DNA from: an uncultured Treponema sp.
GTDB taxonomy: Bacteria; Spirochaetota; Spirochaetia; Treponematales; Treponemataceae
Direction: 5' to 3'
Length of the DNA: 64,000 bases
Assembly (NCBI GenBank): GCA_900319625.1
Contig: ONPD01000003.1
Location: 62,001 to 126,000 of the forward strand
Shown here: positions 61,395-64,000 of the stretch, piece after piece
How positions within the stretch are numbered: the first letter of the stretch is position 1
Layout: every line of letters begins with the position of its first letter
The notes under the pieces: generated by a model
What the model saw: the letters and a program-made list of their open reading frames with translations, nothing else
The model's database searches: none
What the model was told of the DNA's origin: nothing
Position numbers and translations under genes: made by a program

Positions 61395-62072
61395 ATGAAA
61401 GCACTTGCTATAGACTGTGCAGTTACAAGACTTATTGTAGCCGCAAAAAATGATGAAAATATGTGTGCCGCAGTTTACGACATCGGCATGAAGCAGTCAG
61501 AAACTCTTATAAACGCCATTGATTATGTTCTTGCAAAAGTTGAATTAAGTCCTTCTGAACTTGACTACACCTGCGTTACTGGTGGACCAGGAAGTTTTAC
61601 AGGCCTGCGGCTTGGTTTTTCAGCACTTAAGGCACTGACACTCGTAAACAATACGCCGCTTTACGCAATTTCTTCATTAAAAATCCACGCATTTCCATTT
61701 TCTGATTTTGCTCTGCCCCTGCTCTGCGGAATTGATGCAAAAAAAGACAGATTTTATGCAAACCTTACAGCAGACGGAAAAGAAATTCTTGCTGACGGGG
61801 ATTACGAAATTCCTTTCATTGTAGAAAAGGCAAATCAATTTGATAAGATTTTAGTCTGCGGAACTGACAACGAAGTTTTTATCAATCTTCTGAAAGAAAA
61901 CGGAATCAAGGCAAAAATCATTGCTCCAAAAGTCCAGCCTTTAAGCGTTGAAAGTATGTTCCAGCTTGCAGAAAAAATGATAGCAGACGGCGAAAAGCCT
62001 CTTGCCGAATATGACGGCCCTGTTTACCTCCGCGCAAGCGAGGCAGAAGTAAAACTTCAGAAAAAAAACTGA
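61395..62072 (+). CDS. tsaB: tRNA threonylcarbamoyladenosine biosynthesis protein TsaB
   Basis: 225 residues. The ASKHA-fold start is MKALAIDCAVTRLIVAAKN, and the signature TCVTGGPGSFTGLRLGFSALKALTLVNNTPLYAISSL is clear. It is the non-catalytic TsaD partner in t6A formation. The C-terminus VYLRASEAEVKLQKKN is typical. A strong terminator lies 22 bases after the stop. Confidence 0.95.
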   Translation: MKALAIDCAVTRLIVAAKNDENMCAAVYDIGMKQSETLINAIDYVLAKVELSPSELDYTCVTGGPGSFTGLRLGFSALKALTLVNNTPLYAISSLKIHAFPFSDFALPLLCGIDAKKDRFYANLTADGKEILADGDYEIPFIVEKANQFDKILVCGTDNEVFINLLKENGIKAKIIAPKVQPLSVESMFQLAEKMIADGEKPLAEYDGPVYLRASEAEVKLQKKN

Positions 62073-62093
62073 TAAGTTATATGTTAAATAATC

Positions 62094-62124
62094 AAGGCAC
62101 GGCTTAAAACCGTGCCTTTTTTTT
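62094..62124 (+). terminator. Intrinsic terminator between tsaB and csrA
   Basis: GGCACGG (62096-62102) pairs with CCGTGCC (62110-62116) around a 7-base loop, extended by flanking A-T pairs, then eight T. It terminates the plus-strand operon. On the minus strand the following run is only partly T-rich, so it may act weakly on csrA transcripts too. Confidence 0.85.
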
Positions 62125-62377
62125 ATTTTCCCAGTAATTTTGATAAAGCGCTCATTGCAGCAAGAGCTGATTTTTCCTCACTGCCAGCTTTATTTTCCAC
62201 AGCCGCAGCCTTATTTTCGTTCTGAATGGCATCAAAAACTTCCTGACGGAAAACCTTTACGTTTTTTGGAGCCTCAACACCAATCTTAACCTGGTCGCCG
62301 TGAACGTCAATCAGAGTAATAGTGATGTTATCGCCAATCTTTATTTTTTCATCAATTTTTCTTGAAAGGATTAACAT
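62123..62377 (-). CDS. csrA: Carbon storage regulator CsrA
   Basis: 84 residues. [48 protein letters not shown] is the full CsrA core, with Leu4 and Arg44 in the RNA-binding positions. A 30-residue Ala/Glu-rich tail extends it beyond the usual 60-75. It binds GGA motifs in mRNA leaders and blocks translation, with flagellin mRNA as the best-known target where FliW is present. Its ATG shares one base with the fliW stop. Confidence 0.95.
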   Translation of the reverse strand: MLILSRKIDEKIKIGDNITITLIDVHGDQVKIGVEAPKNVKVFRQEVFDAIQNENKAAAVENKAGSEEKSALAAMSALSKLLGK

Positions 62378-62820
62378 CAGCGGTCTCCTTTTTTCTCAAG
62401 AGCCTTCATGATATCAAACTTGGTGCTCCAGCGGCTGTCATTCAAAACAACCTGCATGCATTTCTGATTTTTTTTGTTGATAACAAGAGGGCCCTGAAGG
62501 TTAGCAGTAATAGGAGTACCGTTACTTGGAACAGTAACGATCGCCATTAAAATTATATCTTCCGGCTTTTCAATTCCGATTTTTGACAAAGTTTCATCAT
62601 CAATATCAGCTTCGTAGTTAGAACAGATTCTGAAAGGATCTATGATAAGAAAAGCAAGATTTGAATCCTCACAGGACTGCAGCCAGATAAAAGGCATGTA
62701 ATCTGAATCAATCAATGCATATTTTGAATACATTTCGAATCCGAACAAACCTTCCGGAATTGTAAGGAGATTTTCTTCGGCAACATCCACTTTGCCTTTT
62801 TCTCTAGTCAATACTTCCAT
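62377..62820 (-). CDS. fliW: Flagellar assembly factor FliW
   Basis: 147 residues. Family blocks are [45 protein letters not shown] and [48 protein letters not shown]. FliW binds either flagellin or CsrA. When flagellin is exported, FliW is freed to sequester CsrA, and flagellin translation resumes. It lies between flgL and csrA, the order known from T. pallidum and Bacillus. Confidence 0.95.
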   Translation of the reverse strand: MEVLTREKGKVDVAEENLLTIPEGLFGFEMYSKYALIDSDYMPFIWLQSCEDSNLAFLIIDPFRICSNYEADIDDETLSKIGIEKPEDIILMAIVTVPSNGTPITANLQGPLVINKKNQKCMQVVLNDSRWSTKFDIMKALEKKGDR

Positions 62821-62871
62821 AAAACATCCTCATAAAAATTATTGTTTACTTATATTTTCCCCGAAGGGCTA

Positions 62872-64000
62872 TTACCTCATGTAGTTAAGCAATGTTGAAC
62901 TGTACATTTTGCCGGCCTGGCTTAGAGTGGCCTGGTTAGTGTAATCAAGCATCTTTAAGTCGGTGATGGCTTTTGTAAAGTCAAGATCCCCTTCCCGGCT
63001 GACCTGCTGGGTTACATCCAGGGCCACCTTAGAGTTTCTTGTGATGTTGATCTGAGCCCGCTCGTATTCAGATCCGTTTTTTGCGATTCTTGTAACAAGA
63101 TTTCCGATGCCCTGATCAAGACTTCCCAAAACTCGTCCGCCGATTGATTCCTGATCCCCTGCAAGAAGGGCGTTTCTGAAGGCAATTACAGTGTCAAAAA
63201 GTGAACCGCCGCTTACGCGGGTGCTGTCTCCAAGGTTGTAAGGAGGACGCTGGGAAGAATCCTTAATGATTCCAAGCTCGTTAAGGGCATTTCCCTGAAT
63301 ATCTTCCAGCCAGAGCTGACGGGCATCAGTTGTTGTAAGATTCAAAGCATTTCTTACAGGGTCAATAGATGCCTTTACTGCCGCATTGCTTTCATTGATT
63401 TTTCCCGCAACCGCATAAATATTATCTCCCTGAGAAATCTTAATCTGAACACCGTCAACACTGATGATACTGTCACTGTTTGCCTGCCAGCTTGAACCGT
63501 CTCTTCCCCCGAAAACCTGCTGATTTTCGGCCCAGAAAGTTCTTACACCGGCGTTGTCGTTATCAAGATATTTTCCTTCATCAACTTCAATTTTATTTAC
63601 CTGAATGTTTCCGTTGTAGCGGACATTCTGAATCAGGGCAGAACCAGAACCTTCAACATTTCCCATTTCAACTTCAAAGGCAGTAGTCTTTGTATTTGTT
63701 CCGGCAAAAATCGAATTTCCGTCAGATGATACGGCATTCGCATTCTGGATAAGCTGCTTTAAAAGCTCGTCTACTTCAGTTGCTATGTTTTTCATATCAT
63801 CCTTTGTGTAGATTCCGTTTGCGCCTGTAACAGCCAGTTCGCGGACACGCTGCATAATTTCAAGCGAGTCTGACATATAACTTTCACGAAGGCTGAAACT
63901 GTCACTCAAAGTTGCGGCATTTTTTTCAAAGGTATTAACGCGGTCAAGGTAAGACTGATAGCGTACAAGGTGACCGGCAGCAACAGGATCATCACGAAGC
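62872..64000 (-). CDS. flgL: Flagellar hook-filament junction protein FlgL (HAP3), partial
   Basis: The frame is open to the window edge, so the N-terminus is missing; about 375 residues are visible. Before the first possible internal start the translation reads LRDDPVAAGHLVRYQSYLDRVNTFEKN, the FlgL/flagellin N-terminal region. It continues [58 protein letters not shown]. The C-terminal D1/D0 helix is LDFTKAITDLKMLDYTNQATLSQAGKMYSSTLLNYMR. It links hook and filament. fliW begins 51 bases downstream, probably on the same transcript. Confidence 0.94.
   Translation of the reverse strand, partial: LRDDPVAAGHLVRYQSYLDRVNTFEKNAATLSDSFSLRESYMSDSLEIMQRVRELAVTGANGIYTKDDMKNIATEVDELLKQLIQNANAVSSDGNSIFAGTNTKTTAFEVEMGNVEGSGSALIQNVRYNGNIQVNKIEVDEGKYLDNDNAGVRTFWAENQQVFGGRDGSSWQANSDSIISVDGVQIKISQGDNIYAVAGKINESNAAVKASIDPVRNALNLTTTDARQLWLEDIQGNALNELGIIKDSSQRPPYNLGDSTRVSGGSLFDTVIAFRNALLAGDQESIGGRVLGSLDQGIGNLVTRIAKNGSEYERAQINITRNSKVALDVTQQVSREGDLDFTKAITDLKMLDYTNQATLSQAGKMYSSTLLNYMR

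Noticed and set aside
1..64000. Insertion sequences, integrases, prophage or CRISPR arrays
   Set aside because: None found: no transposase motifs, no short regularly spaced repeats, and gene order looks like stable chromosomal backbone.

Overview
The window reads as chromosomal DNA from a spirochaete of the genus Treponema. The evidence is two FlaB-type flagellins, a fliD / tsaE / tsaB order that, as I recall, matches Treponema pallidum (TP0868-TP0876), an flgL-fliW-csrA block (compare TP0657-TP0660), a TPR/NHL/von Willebrand protein of the TP0421 kind, and many Sec and lipoprotein signals. The base composition is moderately AT-rich. A class III (oxygen-sensitive) ribonucleotide reductase and a secreted alpha-amylase suggest an anaerobic carbohydrate user. 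I cannot name the species. I see no transposase, prophage, CRISPR array or rRNA operon.

Layout. 1-3782: the start of a secreted protein on the minus strand, then a plus-strand cassette of two family-8 glycosyltransferases around two PlsC-type acyltransferases, which looks like glycolipid synthesis. 3784-11750, all minus strand: a secreted alpha-amylase, a secreted protein, two LPP20-like lipoproteins, a membrane protein, a lipoprotein with five Flg_new/InlB-type repeats plus a formylglycine-enzyme-like domain, and a CsgG-like protein. A divergent XRE repressor at 11911 may control this surface locus. 12302-32576: housekeeping genes, namely thiI, a type-4 uracil-DNA glycosylase, priA, truA, acpS, a c-di-AMP module (cdaA, ybbR), dxs, a 29-residue mS38/bS22-like ribosomal protein, miaA, rpoZ, recO, recJ, an M23 peptidase, ligA and trmB. 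32669-43318: envelope genes, including one uninterrupted 1973-codon frame that joins DNA polymerase IV to a very large predicted outer-membrane protein. 43363-52928: surE, a galactokinase-like kinase, lnt, nrdR, a class III reductase whose glycyl-radical segment lies in a separate glutaredoxin-fused gene, nrdG, and an NrnA-like phosphatase. 53187-64000: a tRNA-Met, a sigma-like protein behind a consensus sigma-54 promoter, rdgB, and the flagellar filament block.

How it works together. The right end is a filament assembly and control module: two flagellins, FlaG, FliD, the hook junction protein FlgL, and the FliW/CsrA pair. The first flagellin mRNA leader holds a hairpin presenting AGGA in its loop, 21 bases upstream of an AAGGAGGA ribosome site. 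That is the layout expected for CsrA repression relieved by FliW.

Main points for a second look: the dinB/outer-membrane fusion, the split reductase, the sigma-54-driven sigma-like gene, the flagellin leaders, and several genes whose -10 box lies only 5-8 bases before the start codon (possible leaderless mRNAs).
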